Of a stretch of 64,000 bases of DNA, positions 1 through 8,796 are shown one piece after another. The notes beneath the pieces are model-generated. The model saw nothing but the letters and a program-made list of their open reading frames with translations, did not search any database and was not told the origin of the DNA. The stretch lies in assembly GCA_964472505.1 (NCBI GenBank), contig CAYYQW010000001.1:62001-126000 (forward strand), read 5' to 3'. A program made the translations under genes and the position numbers. Source of the stretch: JAYEIA01 sp964472505 (lineage in GTDB: Bacteria > Bacteroidota > Bacteroidia > Bacteroidales > JAADGE01). The stretch's first letter is position 1. Each line of letters starts with the position of its first letter.

Positions 1-473
1 TTCTCCGGATCATCAAATTCCTCTAACAAACTACTTTCTTCAGCATACTTAATTGATGCTATATCAGTAATCCCCGGTTTTACTTTTAAAACATTGAGCT
101 GCTCATTTGTATATAAATTCACGTATTTTCTCACTTCCGGGCGAGGCCCTACAATACTCATATCGCCCCGCAGAACATTAATAAGTTGCGGAAGTTCATC
201 CAGCTTATATTTTCGCAGAATATATCCGGATTTCGTAATTCGGTTATCGCGCTCACCAACAGTCAATAAACCTTTTTTATCAGAATCCGGATACATTGTT
301 CTGAATTTAAGCAATTTAAAATCTTTATTATTTTTTCCTACTCGGTTTTGACGATAAAAAACACCTCCTTTAGACTCAATTACAATCCAAAATGCAAGTA
401 TTAAAAAAACCGGCAAAACAAGCAGTATTCCCAAAAAAGAAAACAATATATCAAAAGCGCGTTTAAATATCAT
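1..473 (-). CDS. PglC-like sugar-phosphate transferase (3' end beyond window)
   Basis: This enzyme transfers a sugar phosphate from a UDP-sugar to undecaprenyl phosphate at the inner membrane, the first step of building a lipid-linked glycan. I translated it from the ATG at 471-473; about 157 residues are visible and the gene runs off the left edge. The N-terminus is positively charged and followed by one hydrophobic segment (about residues 8-30). Then come the family hallmarks: FYRQNRVG, LKFRTM, the acidic pair in LDELPQL, and MSIVGPRPE. It lies 12 bases downstream of the PglE-like aminotransferase, so the two are probably co-transcribed. The short form with a single membrane segment suits the PglC/WcaJ-core type rather than the long multi-membrane type. 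Family confidence is high; the exact sugar is not known. Confidence 0.93.
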   Translation of the reverse strand, partial: MIFKRAFDILFSFLGILLVLPVFLILAFWIVIESKGGVFYRQNRVGKNNKDFKLLKFRTMYPDSDKKGLLTVGERDNRITKSGYILRKYKLDELPQLINVLRGDMSIVGPRPEVRKYVNLYTNEQLNVLKVKPGITDIASIKYAEESSLLEEFDDPE

Positions 474-485
474 ATAAGAAAATCT

Positions 486-1700
486 TTACAGGTAAATATT
501 GCAAGCTTTTAAAAGGACATCACAAACCTTGTTTAATTGATTATCTGACAAATCGAAAAATACGGGAAGTGAAATTTCAGAATTTGAATTGCTCAAGGCA
601 ACAGGATAATCTTCTGCATTGTAGCCCATTGATTTGTAAAATGTAAAACCGGGCACCGGCAAAAAATGAACATTTACCGAAACTTTACGTTCAAAAACAG
701 CTTGAATAATTTTATTTCTGGTTTCTTGATTGATGTTCTTTATACGAAGCGGGTAAAGGTGGAATGAACTTATTTTTGTCTCAGTTTTATAAACCGGGAT
801 TTGAAAAATATCCGGAAATCGGGAAAAAAAGTTGGTGTATTTTTCAAAGATATAGTTACGCTTACTCAGTATTTCAGATTCATAGCGTTTAAGTTCCGCC
901 AATCCGATTGAAGCTAATATATCTGTCATATTCGCTTTATACCCGGCTTCAAGTATATCGTATTGCCAATTTCCCACTTTCGTTTTAGCAAGTGCATCCT
1001 TACTTTGTCCATGCAATGAAAAGACATTCAAAAATTGATAAACTTCTTGATTATCAAATGGTTTAGGCAGATTAAGAGCCACTGCTCCTCCTTCGGCAGT
1101 GGTAAGGTTTTTTACGGCATGAAAAGAAAAGACGGCAATATCTGTTATATTCCCGGTCATTCTGCCCTTATATTTTGCTCCGATTGAATGGGCAGAGTCA
1201 GCCAAAATTAAAATACGTCCAAGCTTTTTTTGATTGTTTGTTTTGGGAACAAAAATGTCTTTTATTTTGGGCATTGTAACAAGCGTATTAATCTCATCGT
1301 AATCTACCGGCAATCCGGCAAAATCCACCGGCATAATAACCTTAGTTCGGGGCGAGATTTTTTTCCGAATTTCTGCAACATCTATATTAAAATCATGCTC
1401 GTTTACATCGGCAAATACCGGCTTAGCTCCACAATGTACTATAACATTGGCTGTTGCAGCGTAAGTATATGCCGGAATAATTACCTCATCACCCTCTCCT
1501 ACACCATACCATCTAAGAATGAGTTCAAGACCTGCCGTTGCTGAGTTTAAAGCAAGAATTTTGGGGCTTCCGCAAAACTCCTCCAATTTTTTTTCAAACA
1601 ATTTAGTTTTTGGACCGGTTGTAATCCAACCGGATTTTAGTGTATCGATTACTTCATCAATAGCTTCTTGACTTATTGCCGGGGGTGAAAAAGGTATCAT
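486..1700 (-). CDS. PglE-like sugar aminotransferase (DegT/DnrJ/EryC1/StrS)
   Basis: A PLP-dependent aminotransferase that adds an amino group to a keto nucleotide sugar. The 404 residues match the usual family length. The likely PLP-binding lysine is Lys197 in FSFHAVKNLTTAEGG; the SFHAVKN...EGG form is typical of PglE-type enzymes that make UDP-4-amino-4,6-dideoxy-GlcNAc. Other signs are GPKTKLFEKKLEEF near the N-terminus, LNSATAGLELIL and the DSAHSIGA segment around residue 170. It sits between a PglC-like transferase and a broken GNAT gene. This resembles bacillosamine-type loci, where transferase, aminotransferase and acetyltransferase travel together. The 4-amino product is inferred from the motif and the neighbours. 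Confidence 0.93.
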   Translation of the reverse strand: MIPFSPPAISQEAIDEVIDTLKSGWITTGPKTKLFEKKLEEFCGSPKILALNSATAGLELILRWYGVGEGDEVIIPAYTYAATANVIVHCGAKPVFADVNEHDFNIDVAEIRKKISPRTKVIMPVDFAGLPVDYDEINTLVTMPKIKDIFVPKTNNQKKLGRILILADSAHSIGAKYKGRMTGNITDIAVFSFHAVKNLTTAEGGAVALNLPKPFDNQEVYQFLNVFSLHGQSKDALAKTKVGNWQYDILEAGYKANMTDILASIGLAELKRYESEILSKRNYIFEKYTNFFSRFPDIFQIPVYKTETKISSFHLYPLRIKNINQETRNKIIQAVFERKVSVNVHFLPVPGFTFYKSMGYNAEDYPVALSNSNSEISLPVFFDLSDNQLNKVCDVLLKACNIYL

Positions 1701-1841
1701 TATCTGCTTGTGTTTAATTGTATATATCGTTCATTAAAAAGAGTCAATATTATAACTCCGGCTGCATATCCTATGCCATATAAGCAAAAATATAATAATC
1801 TGCAATTGATATTACTTCATTTTTAAAAGGAATAATTATGC

Positions 1842-2424
1842 TTAATATTCTCCTATACTTATTTCCATAATATAAAACACCGAATCCATCGATTGATAAT
1901 CAAACTCATACCCTGAATTATCATAAAATCTTATTGCAGCCTGATTAGATTTTTTTACCGATAGACCATAAATGTTTTCATCGTTTTTCGAAAGATATTT
2001 TTCAAATTCTCTAATCATTTCACTCCCAACACCTTTAGACTGGGTGTCACGATCAATAGCTATCGACAGCAGCCTCAAGGATGCCCGGGAAATCTGTCTT
2101 GATTTGAAAACCGCAATTAACTTTTGAACTGCCTTTTAAAAAAAATTGTGGATTCATAAACATTAATCTGAGCAAATAACCTGAGTTTTCCGAAATAAAT
2201 TCCCTCACAGCTTTATTTGTATTGTAACCCGCAATAATAAAGCCTGAGATTTTTCTTTGTGCATCAAGTGCAACAAAACAATACTCATTAGATAAAATTA
2301 ATATTTCATAAAAGCGTGCTAATTTTTCTTCCGAAAAACGTGATGTAAAATGATCAGGATGATAAGCCGATTTATATATTTTGCAAATATCTCCCAAATA
2401 CTTCACGTAGTTATTTTCAATCAA
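1842..2424 (-). pseudogene. GNAT-family N-acetyltransferase, frameshifted
   Basis: Two overlapping frames on the minus strand together make one GNAT protein. The first (2424 to 2053) gives about 113 residues ending in the frame that reads KTDFPGILEAAVDSY and then stops. The second frame carries the acetyl-CoA binding core, RLLSIAIDRDTQSKGVG, followed by the usual C-terminal part with AAIRFYDNSGYEF. The frame change falls close to the CCCGGG run at 2084-2089; removing one base there joins the two halves into a protein of about 190 residues. Its position beside a PglE-like aminotransferase suggests that it N-acetylated the 4-amino sugar. It may be a true pseudogene or one sequencing or assembly error; the sequence alone cannot decide. 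Confidence 0.85.
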
Positions 2425-2587
2425 TTATAACAGTTCTATACTTGACATATTCATATTTATTTATTTAAAATCCACTAACAGTTTTGACTATTTATAGACC
2501 TAAGTCGATGATTGAAATATTTTTTTCATGAGCTGCAAATATTTCAAAACAATTGATTGTATGCTCACAAGATATCAACAAGAGCTT

Positions 2588-3853
2588 TTAACTCAACTGC
2601 CGGTTGCTCTTACCGGCTGTCCTTTCTATCAAATCAGCATATTCAGCATAAACAATTGCACTATCCAGACGTGCGCTAAAAACTTCTCGTACATTTTCAG
2701 AATACGCGTCTATAGCTTCCGGATGCTCATAAAAGAACCGGATTTCTTCAGCCAACTTTTCGATATCATCATAAATAAAGCTCTTCCCTAATTTATGCTT
2801 GTATATAAACTCATGAAATTCGCCTACTGTAGAAGACAAAACCGGTAATCCGCCGCTAAAATAACCGAAAGCCTTGTTAGGAAAAAACTCAAATTCTGAT
2901 TTTATGGGAATAACTCCGATATTTGAAAGTTGCAGAACGCGGGCAATATCCTTCTGTTCCAGCCAACCGGTAAAATGTATATTTGGTGCATTTCCTGCAA
3001 GTTGTCTTGAATAATCTTCATAGTTGCCTGTACCGGCCAACACAAAATGTATTTTAGTTCTTAAATCCGTATTCTCATTTATAAAGTGGGCTGCTTTAAT
3101 GAGCGGAGCCGGATTATGTATTTTTGTAAATGTACCCAGATACAAAACCACAAACTTATCTTTGGTTTGCTCTTCAATATTTGACAAAACGGGATTAGCT
3201 TCCTGTTTATCCGTCATTTTCAAGCTATTGCTGCCAATATAAAACACCGTATCGTCCGAAACAGCAGGACGTTTGACTTTATCCTGCGCCCATTTAAGCA
3301 TGGTTTGCATCATGCTTACAAGAACATCAGCATTTTTAAAAACAAAATTTGCTCGTCTGAAATCACGTATCAATACCATACGAGTTAATCTTTTCAAAAA
3401 TGTATTTTTGAAAGCATGAACAATAAAATCCGGCCAATAATCTCTGACATCCACAATTACCGGAATATTGTTTTTTTTACCAAAAAGCAAAGCATGATAA
3501 GCCAAATTATGCTCAGGCAAAGAATTCACTATAATATCCGGTTTTTCAGGCTCCTGTTCAGCTTTCTTTTTAAAATCAGCAGCTACAGTCAAATGGCAAA
3601 TAATACGACGTACAGAAATATTTCGTTTATAACTAATACTTTTCAAGTAACGAAGATTCAAGCCTGTATTAAGCTTTTCTTTTGCTTTGCCTTTATTGAT
3701 ATATGATTTTGACTGATGCTCGTATGCCGCAGTCCACCACGTTACATTGTGTCCGCGACTAAGAAGTTCTTTTGCTAAATAGCCCGTACGCATCATACGG
3801 TCGCCTTCATGGCGGGGAATAATTTCTCCTGTCTGTACAAGCCAAATATTCAT
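2588..3853 (-). CDS. Glycosyltransferase family 4 (WbuB-like)
   Basis: A retaining GT-B glycosyltransferase of 421 residues that probably adds one sugar to the lipid-linked repeat unit on the cytoplasmic face. The N-terminal Rossmann domain starts at MNIWLVQTGE and has the glycine-poor EGDRMMRTGYLA acceptor-side loop seen in WbuB-type enzymes. The C-terminal nucleotide-sugar domain begins near VLYLGTFTKIHNP and includes HFTGWLEQKDIARVL. The donor-binding region is IPIKSEFEFFPNKAFGYFSGGLPVLSS, with the acidic residues around it. It follows WbpE by 26 bases, so it is probably in the same operon. The linked sugar cannot be read from the sequence. Confidence 0.92.
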   Translation of the reverse strand: MNIWLVQTGEIIPRHEGDRMMRTGYLAKELLSRGHNVTWWTAAYEHQSKSYINKGKAKEKLNTGLNLRYLKSISYKRNISVRRIICHLTVAADFKKKAEQEPEKPDIIVNSLPEHNLAYHALLFGKKNNIPVIVDVRDYWPDFIVHAFKNTFLKRLTRMVLIRDFRRANFVFKNADVLVSMMQTMLKWAQDKVKRPAVSDDTVFYIGSNSLKMTDKQEANPVLSNIEEQTKDKFVVLYLGTFTKIHNPAPLIKAAHFINENTDLRTKIHFVLAGTGNYEDYSRQLAGNAPNIHFTGWLEQKDIARVLQLSNIGVIPIKSEFEFFPNKAFGYFSGGLPVLSSTVGEFHEFIYKHKLGKSFIYDDIEKLAEEIRFFYEHPEAIDAYSENVREVFSARLDSAIVYAEYADLIERTAGKSNRQLS

Positions 3854-3879
3854 AGCTTTTCTCTCTTGGTATTAAGTTC

Positions 3880-4980
3880 TCAATTAAAAAAATCGCAAAT
3901 TGCCTGTGCCGTATATTCAATCATTTCTTCAGTAAGTTCCGGGTACATGGGTAATGAAAGTATCTCATTTTGGAATTGAGCAGCATTAGGAACATCAGCT
4001 TTCGTATAGCCTAAATGCTCGTAGGCTTCCATAAGCGGCAAAGCCACCGGATAATGAACGGCCGTTGCAATGCCTTTTTCTTTCAGATACTTTTGCAATT
4101 CATCTCTGCGCTTTGTGCGTATGGCATAGATATGATAAATGTGCTTAACATCCGAGCGCACCGGCGGACAAATAATTTCATCGCAGGCTTTCAATTTTTC
4201 GTTATACAGCTCCGCATTTTTTGCTCGGCTGTTATTCCAGTCCAAGATATGCGGCAGTTTCTGTAATAAAACCGCAGCCTGTATGGTATCCATGCGGCTG
4301 TTGATGCCTTCTATTTTGTGAGCATGTTTTTTTAAAGCTCCGTGATTTACAAACATGCGAATTTTTTCGGCCAAAGTATCATCATTGGTTATTACGGCTC
4401 CGGCATCGCCGTAAGCTCCGAGATTTTTCCCCGGATAAAAACTAAAAGTAGCCGCATGCCCGAAAGTTCCGACATACTGTCCTTTATATTCTGCAAAATG
4501 CGCCTGGGCACAATCTTCGATCATATACAAATTATGCTTTTCACAAACGGCTTTAATTATTTCAATTTCAGCCGGTTGCCCGTACAGGTGAACCGGAATT
4601 ACGGCTTTGGTTCTGTCGGTAATTTTTTCTTCAATTTTTGAAGCATCCATATTGGAATACTCATCTATATCAACAAAAACGGGAACAGCACCGGTTTGGC
4701 CAATGGTTTCGGATGTGGAAATCCAAGAATTAGCCACGGTAATTACTTCATCGCCCGGTCCGATATTCATCATGCGTAATGCGGCATAAATGGCATCGGT
4801 GCCGTTGGCCAGTGCAATGCAATATTTTACGCCGTATTTTTCGGCATAGGCTTTTTCGAACTCTGCTACTTCCGGGCCTTTAATAAAAGCCGTACGATCA
4901 ATAACCGATTGAATAGCACTGTCTATTTCTTTTTTTAAAGAAAGGTATTGTGTGTGTAAATCTACAAAAGGGACTTTCAT
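3880..4980 (-). CDS. wbpE: WbpE-like nucleotide-sugar aminotransferase
   Basis: A PLP-dependent aminotransferase of 366 residues. In the WbpE pathway it converts the 3-keto-glucuronic acid made by WbpB to UDP-GlcNAc3NA. The PLP lysine is Lys185 in FSFYPGKNLGAYGDAG, a form typical of WbpE/FdtB-type enzymes. LANGTDAIYAAL and DCAQAHFAEY are the other cofactor-binding segments. The C-terminal SLPMYPELTEEMIEY is also standard. It is 12 bases downstream of the WbpD-like acetyltransferase, and the WbpB- and WbpI-like genes come just before that. This order is what makes the specific assignment; on the motif alone it could be another DegT-family enzyme. Confidence 0.88.
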   Translation of the reverse strand: MKVPFVDLHTQYLSLKKEIDSAIQSVIDRTAFIKGPEVAEFEKAYAEKYGVKYCIALANGTDAIYAALRMMNIGPGDEVITVANSWISTSETIGQTGAVPVFVDIDEYSNMDASKIEEKITDRTKAVIPVHLYGQPAEIEIIKAVCEKHNLYMIEDCAQAHFAEYKGQYVGTFGHAATFSFYPGKNLGAYGDAGAVITNDDTLAEKIRMFVNHGALKKHAHKIEGINSRMDTIQAAVLLQKLPHILDWNNSRAKNAELYNEKLKACDEIICPPVRSDVKHIYHIYAIRTKRRDELQKYLKEKGIATAVHYPVALPLMEAYEHLGYTKADVPNAAQFQNEILSLPMYPELTEEMIEYTAQAICDFFN

Positions 4981-4992
4981 GGATGTATATTT

Positions 4993-5451
4993 TTATTTAA
5001 TCTTTTTAGCGGGATTACCTACATAAACACCGGCTTCCGTAATATCTTTAGTTACCACCGAACCTGCACCTACCACCACATTATCGCAAATATTAACCGG
5101 CAGTATGGTTGCATTGGTACCGAGAGAAACATTATTCCCGATTTTTGTGGATTTCCACAAAGATTGGTCGCCGCCGGCCGGTCCGCCTTTTTCAAACAAA
5201 TCGTTGATAAACATAACTCCGTGCGAGATGAAGCAGTTATCACCAATTTCAACCAATTCACATATAAAGGCGTGAGACTGAACTTTAGTGTTATCTCCAA
5301 TTTTTACACCTTTTTGAATTTCAGTAAACGGCCCGATAAAACAATTGTCACCGGTGGTAATTTCATAAACATTTACCGGCTCAACAATTTTCACATTCTT
5401 CCCGAATGAGTTATCGCGTATTTGGCTTTGGTATATTTGGGCTTTGTTCAT
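4993..5451 (-). CDS. wbpD: WbpD-like UDP-sugar 3-N-acetyltransferase
   Basis: A left-handed beta-helix acetyltransferase of 152 residues that uses acetyl-CoA to acetylate the 3-amino group of UDP-GlcNAc3NA. Hexapeptide repeats of the [LIV]GxxxX type run through most of the protein, for example KIGDNTKVQSH, EIGDNCFISHG and KIGNNVSLGTNATILP. They end in VVVGAGSVVTKDI and YVGNPAKKI, the usual last coils. The FINDLFEKGG segment is the loop that carries the conserved asparagine. It is somewhat shorter than the Pseudomonas enzyme but complete. It starts 6 bases after the WbpB-like gene ends. The context WbpB-WbpD-WbpE supports this call over a generic hexapeptide transferase. Confidence 0.9.
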   Translation of the reverse strand: MNKAQIYQSQIRDNSFGKNVKIVEPVNVYEITTGDNCFIGPFTEIQKGVKIGDNTKVQSHAFICELVEIGDNCFISHGVMFINDLFEKGGPAGGDQSLWKSTKIGNNVSLGTNATILPVNICDNVVVGAGSVVTKDITEAGVYVGNPAKKIK

Positions 5452-5457
5452 GCTGTA

Positions 5458-6522
5458 TTATTTTATTCCCAACTTACATTTTTGGGGATGAAAACGTAAT
5501 TCTACTTCTTTTCCGGTTTCCACCGATTCGTAAATGGCAGAAATAAGCTCCAGGCTTTTCCGTCCTTCAAAACCGCCGATTAAGCTTTTGGTATTAGTTC
5601 TGACGGCATGAACGATATCTTCGTAATAAGCCTTATGCCCAAAACCATAGACATTTGGGGGGTTTTCATAATATTCGTTTTTCACGGTTCCATCTTCGGC
5701 AATCGGCTCGGTAAAATTCCAATGCCGAATTTCATTCACGGCAAAACCGCCAATTTCCACACTTCCCTTCTCGCCCAAGACGGATACCGAACCTTCCAAA
5801 TCTTTGGGACGCGTGGCCGTAGTGGCCTCAATGATTCCCAAAGCGCCGTTTTCAAATTTCAAAACTACGGCTGCCGTATCTTCGGCTTCAATATCTACCA
5901 ATGCGGTGGTGCTTTTGGCAAAGACGCTTTCAACCGGCCCCATGAGCCACTGCAACAAATCTACGTGGTGGCTTGCCTGATTGGCCAATACACCGCCGTC
6001 GGTCGCCCATTTTCCGCGCCACGAAGCTTGGTCATAATAATTTTGATCGCGCGACCAACGTACGCGCACGGTTCCCATAACCAATTTCCCGAAGCGCCCA
6101 TCATCCAAAGCTTCTCTCAATTTAACCACGGGCAAATTAAAGCGATTTTGTTTTACCACAAAAAGTTTACAATTATTTTCGGCACAAGCCTGAATCATAT
6201 TGTCGGCATCGCGCAAAGTCAAAGCCATGGGCTTTTCTACAATAATATGTTTTTTGTACTGTGACAAATGTATCACATGCTCGGCATGGTTTCCGCTTTC
6301 GGTGAGAACGCTTACAATATCGATGTCTTCGTTTTGCATCATTTCGTCCATATCAGTATAATACGGCAAATTGAAACGTTCTCCGAGGGCTTTGGCTTTT
6401 TCTTCAATAATATCGCAAACGGCAACGAGTTCCGAATCGGTAATTTGTCCTCCGCCCAAAAGTTCAGAGTGTTTTTTTGAAATTCTTCCGCAGCCTACTA
6501 AGGCAAATTTTAACTTATTCAT
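5458..6522 (-). CDS. wbpB: WbpB-like nucleotide-sugar 3-dehydrogenase (Gfo/Idh/MocA)
   Basis: An NAD(P)-dependent oxidoreductase of 354 residues. In this pathway it oxidises C3 of UDP-GlcNAcA to the 3-keto form used by WbpE. The N-terminal Rossmann domain opens with FALVGCGRISKKHSELL. The family's catalytic EKP motif is IIVEKPMALTLRDAD at about residue 95. GGVLANQASHHVDLLQWLMG carries the substrate-binding HHVD. The C-terminal domain ends in a normal length. It is translationally close to WbpD (6-base gap). The UDP-GlcNAc 6-dehydrogenase (WbpA) that should feed it is not in the window and may lie elsewhere. Confidence 0.92.
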   Translation of the reverse strand: MNKLKFALVGCGRISKKHSELLGGGQITDSELVAVCDIIEEKAKALGERFNLPYYTDMDEMMQNEDIDIVSVLTESGNHAEHVIHLSQYKKHIIVEKPMALTLRDADNMIQACAENNCKLFVVKQNRFNLPVVKLREALDDGRFGKLVMGTVRVRWSRDQNYYDQASWRGKWATDGGVLANQASHHVDLLQWLMGPVESVFAKSTTALVDIEAEDTAAVVLKFENGALGIIEATTATRPKDLEGSVSVLGEKGSVEIGGFAVNEIRHWNFTEPIAEDGTVKNEYYENPPNVYGFGHKAYYEDIVHAVRTNTKSLIGGFEGRKSLELISAIYESVETGKEVELRFHPQKCKLGIK

Positions 6523-6594
6523 AATGTGTTTGTTAGAATCGAGATAAAAGTATTCCGGTTAGTATTTGAATAGTTACAAAAGTTCGCATTGTCA

Positions 6595-7671
6595 TTATAT
6601 ATCTCTTCCATAATCTTTTATAATTTCTCGGATAATCAGCTCTGATGAATTGCCCTGTCCATATAATTTTTTATCAAATATGATTTTATTCTTTTTAATA
6701 TCTTCATAGGCAAGCATAATTTTCTCTCTGTCGGCGCCAACTAAAATATTGTACTTACTGTCAACAAGCTCAGTCCATTCGGTTTCATCGCGCATTGTAA
6801 CACATGGCTTTTCAAAAAAGAAAGCTTCTTTTTGCATTCCTCCGCTGTCCGTAAATACAGCATCAGAATTTTTTAGTAAAAATAGTATTTGCAAATAACC
6901 AACCGGTTCGATAACTGTAATATTTCCGATTGGTATTTTCTTGTTTTCAATGATTTTTTTTGTGCGAGGATGTAGCGGAAGAATGACGCTTTTATCCTTT
7001 GCTATTCGATTAAGGGCGTCAAATATTTGTTCTAACCTGTCCTCACTATCTGTATTCTCTGCACGATGAACTGTGGCAAGAATATAGTTCTGCGGCATAT
7101 CAATATTCGGCTTTTTAGCCATCTGTCCGTAATACAAAGCAGAATCGAACATTACATCACCCACATTCAAATATTTAGTTTTAAAAGTTGCAAAACCCTC
7201 CTTACGCAAGTTCTCGACTGCGGTATCCGTCGGACAAAATAAAATATCACTTATCCTGTCAGTTAATATTCGGTTTATTTCTTCCGGCATATTCATATTG
7301 TACGACCTTAAACCGGCTTCTATATGCAGCAATTTTATATTCATTTTTTTTGCAGCTAAAGCTCCGGCTAAAGTAGAATTTGTATCACCATAAACAATAA
7401 CATAATCCGGTTTTTCATCCATCAATATTTTTTCAGTTTTCTCAAGTATCTTGCCTGTCATAGCCCCGTGAGAAAGATTATTGACATTCAAATTGTATTT
7501 GGGCTTAGGAATTTTCATTTCATCAAAGAAAACTTCACTCATATTCTGATCAAAGTGCTGCCCTGTATGAATGATGGTCTCAGAAATATTTTCATACTTA
7601 ATAAGTTCTCTGCTTATTGCTGCAGCTTTAACAAACTGCGGTCTGGCTCCTATTATTGTGATTATTTTCAT
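6595..7671 (-). CDS. wbpI: WbpI/WecB-like UDP-sugar 2-epimerase (non-hydrolysing)
   Basis: A 358-residue epimerase of the UDP-GlcNAc 2-epimerase family. In this cluster it most likely converts UDP-GlcNAc(3NAc)A to the manno form, giving UDP-ManNAc3NAcA. Clear family motifs are TIIGARPQFVKAAA at the start, HTGQHFD, VYGDTNSTLAGALAA, HIEAGLRS, PEEINRILTDRIS, TVHRAENTD and TDSGGMQKEAFF. The alternative is WecB, which makes UDP-ManNAc; the sequence motifs do not separate the two, and the neighbouring WbpB, D and E genes favour WbpI. Its ATG overlaps the stop of the following GT4 gene frame only at 7668-7671 as an ATGA junction, which suggests coupled translation. Confidence 0.9.
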   Translation of the reverse strand: MKIITIIGARPQFVKAAAISRELIKYENISETIIHTGQHFDQNMSEVFFDEMKIPKPKYNLNVNNLSHGAMTGKILEKTEKILMDEKPDYVIVYGDTNSTLAGALAAKKMNIKLLHIEAGLRSYNMNMPEEINRILTDRISDILFCPTDTAVENLRKEGFATFKTKYLNVGDVMFDSALYYGQMAKKPNIDMPQNYILATVHRAENTDSEDRLEQIFDALNRIAKDKSVILPLHPRTKKIIENKKIPIGNITVIEPVGYLQILFLLKNSDAVFTDSGGMQKEAFFFEKPCVTMRDETEWTELVDSKYNILVGADREKIMLAYEDIKKNKIIFDKKLYGQGNSSELIIREIIKDYGRDI

Positions 7672-8768
7672 TCTAAAACTTTTTTATAAACATTTAAAAA
7701 CCGAGTTTCTTCATTTTCCCAATTATACTTTTGCTGTACTGCCTCCTTTCCGTTTCGCCCCATTTCATAGCATAATTCAGGATCTCCTGCTAAATTGTTT
7801 ATTACTTTTCCAATTTCCGAGGCAGAAGACGGATCAACACAAATACCGCATTTGTTGTTCTCAATGATTTGTTTCCACAAAGGAAAATTGGAAGCAATTA
7901 CAGGTATTCCGGCAGCCATATACTCGAATAGCTTGTTAGGCTGCGCATTAATGTGGTTTGGTTCAGGCATAAAAGTAACACAACCGGCAATTGATTTATT
8001 TAACTCAATATTCATTTGCTCTCGATTCATATAGCCAAGATACTTAACCTTTTCCCACCCTGCAAGTTTTTTACATTTTTCATACAAAGCATCATCTTCA
8101 AAATTGCCGCCTAAAACCAGCTGAACATTAGTATTATCTAGCGATTCGATCAAGGACAGTATCCCGCGTATGCGTGATATAGCACCAACATAAATAATTT
8201 GCTTCTCTTTTTCGGCCGATGATGATTTATCCGAAACAAATTCACTTCGAAACGGATAATTATTTATGCTCTCAGCTGCCGAATTTATTTTTAAAAAACG
8301 TTGTTTGATAAAATCCGTTGCAGTTACAATAAAATCCAATTTTTTAACTTTATTATCCTCGTAATATTCAGTAAGAAAAGCCAGTAATGATCTTAAATAT
8401 TTTGGGATATAATGCTTACTCTTTAGCTGTCTGGGAAGATCTTCGTGGGCATCATAAATTACTTTTTTCCCTTTCTTTTTAAGTTTAACAGCAATGCGCA
8501 ATAATTCCGGATCGTGAATATGGTACACCTCGGCATCCAGAGATAAAGCCTTTTTATATACTTTATTTACGGAATATATCATGCGCTTTATTCTGTTTTT
8601 TTCACGTCCGACATCCAAAATAGTAATATTATCAGCTACTTCATCTCCAAGCGAATCCGCTACGATAAGGTAAACATCAAACCCGGCTGCAAGTAAGCTT
8701 TTACACTCCTTTTGAAAAATTCGGGTGTCATAGCGATTATGAACGGATGTAAGATGTACTGCTTTCAT
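7668..8768 (-). CDS. Glycosyltransferase family 4
   Basis: A GT-B glycosyltransferase of about 366 residues, probably adding a sugar of the repeat unit. I chose the ATG at 8766-8768 because the protein then begins directly with the family start MKAVHLTSVHNRYDTRIF; the longer open frame adds 17 residues with no family character and runs into the preceding gene. HIHDPELLRIAVKLKKKG is the acceptor-domain segment, and VIYDAHEDLPRQ follows it. The donor domain starts at IIYVGAISRIRGI and carries NAQPNKLFEYMAAGIPVIAS, the EX7E-like sugar-nucleotide region. The stop overlaps the start of the WbpI-like gene by 4 bases. The specificity is unknown. Confidence 0.9.
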   Translation of the reverse strand: MKAVHLTSVHNRYDTRIFQKECKSLLAAGFDVYLIVADSLGDEVADNITILDVGREKNRIKRMIYSVNKVYKKALSLDAEVYHIHDPELLRIAVKLKKKGKKVIYDAHEDLPRQLKSKHYIPKYLRSLLAFLTEYYEDNKVKKLDFIVTATDFIKQRFLKINSAAESINNYPFRSEFVSDKSSSAEKEKQIIYVGAISRIRGILSLIESLDNTNVQLVLGGNFEDDALYEKCKKLAGWEKVKYLGYMNREQMNIELNKSIAGCVTFMPEPNHINAQPNKLFEYMAAGIPVIASNFPLWKQIIENNKCGICVDPSSASEIGKVINNLAGDPELCYEMGRNGKEAVQQKYNWENEETRFLNVYKKVLE

Positions 8769-8796
8769 GGTTTCTAAATTATTTGACAGAATGATA

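Noticed and set aside
5608..6264. 218-codon open frame on the plus strand inside the WbpB-like gene
   Set aside because: The minus-strand frame has all Gfo/Idh/MocA motifs and full length; the opposite frame shows no family features.
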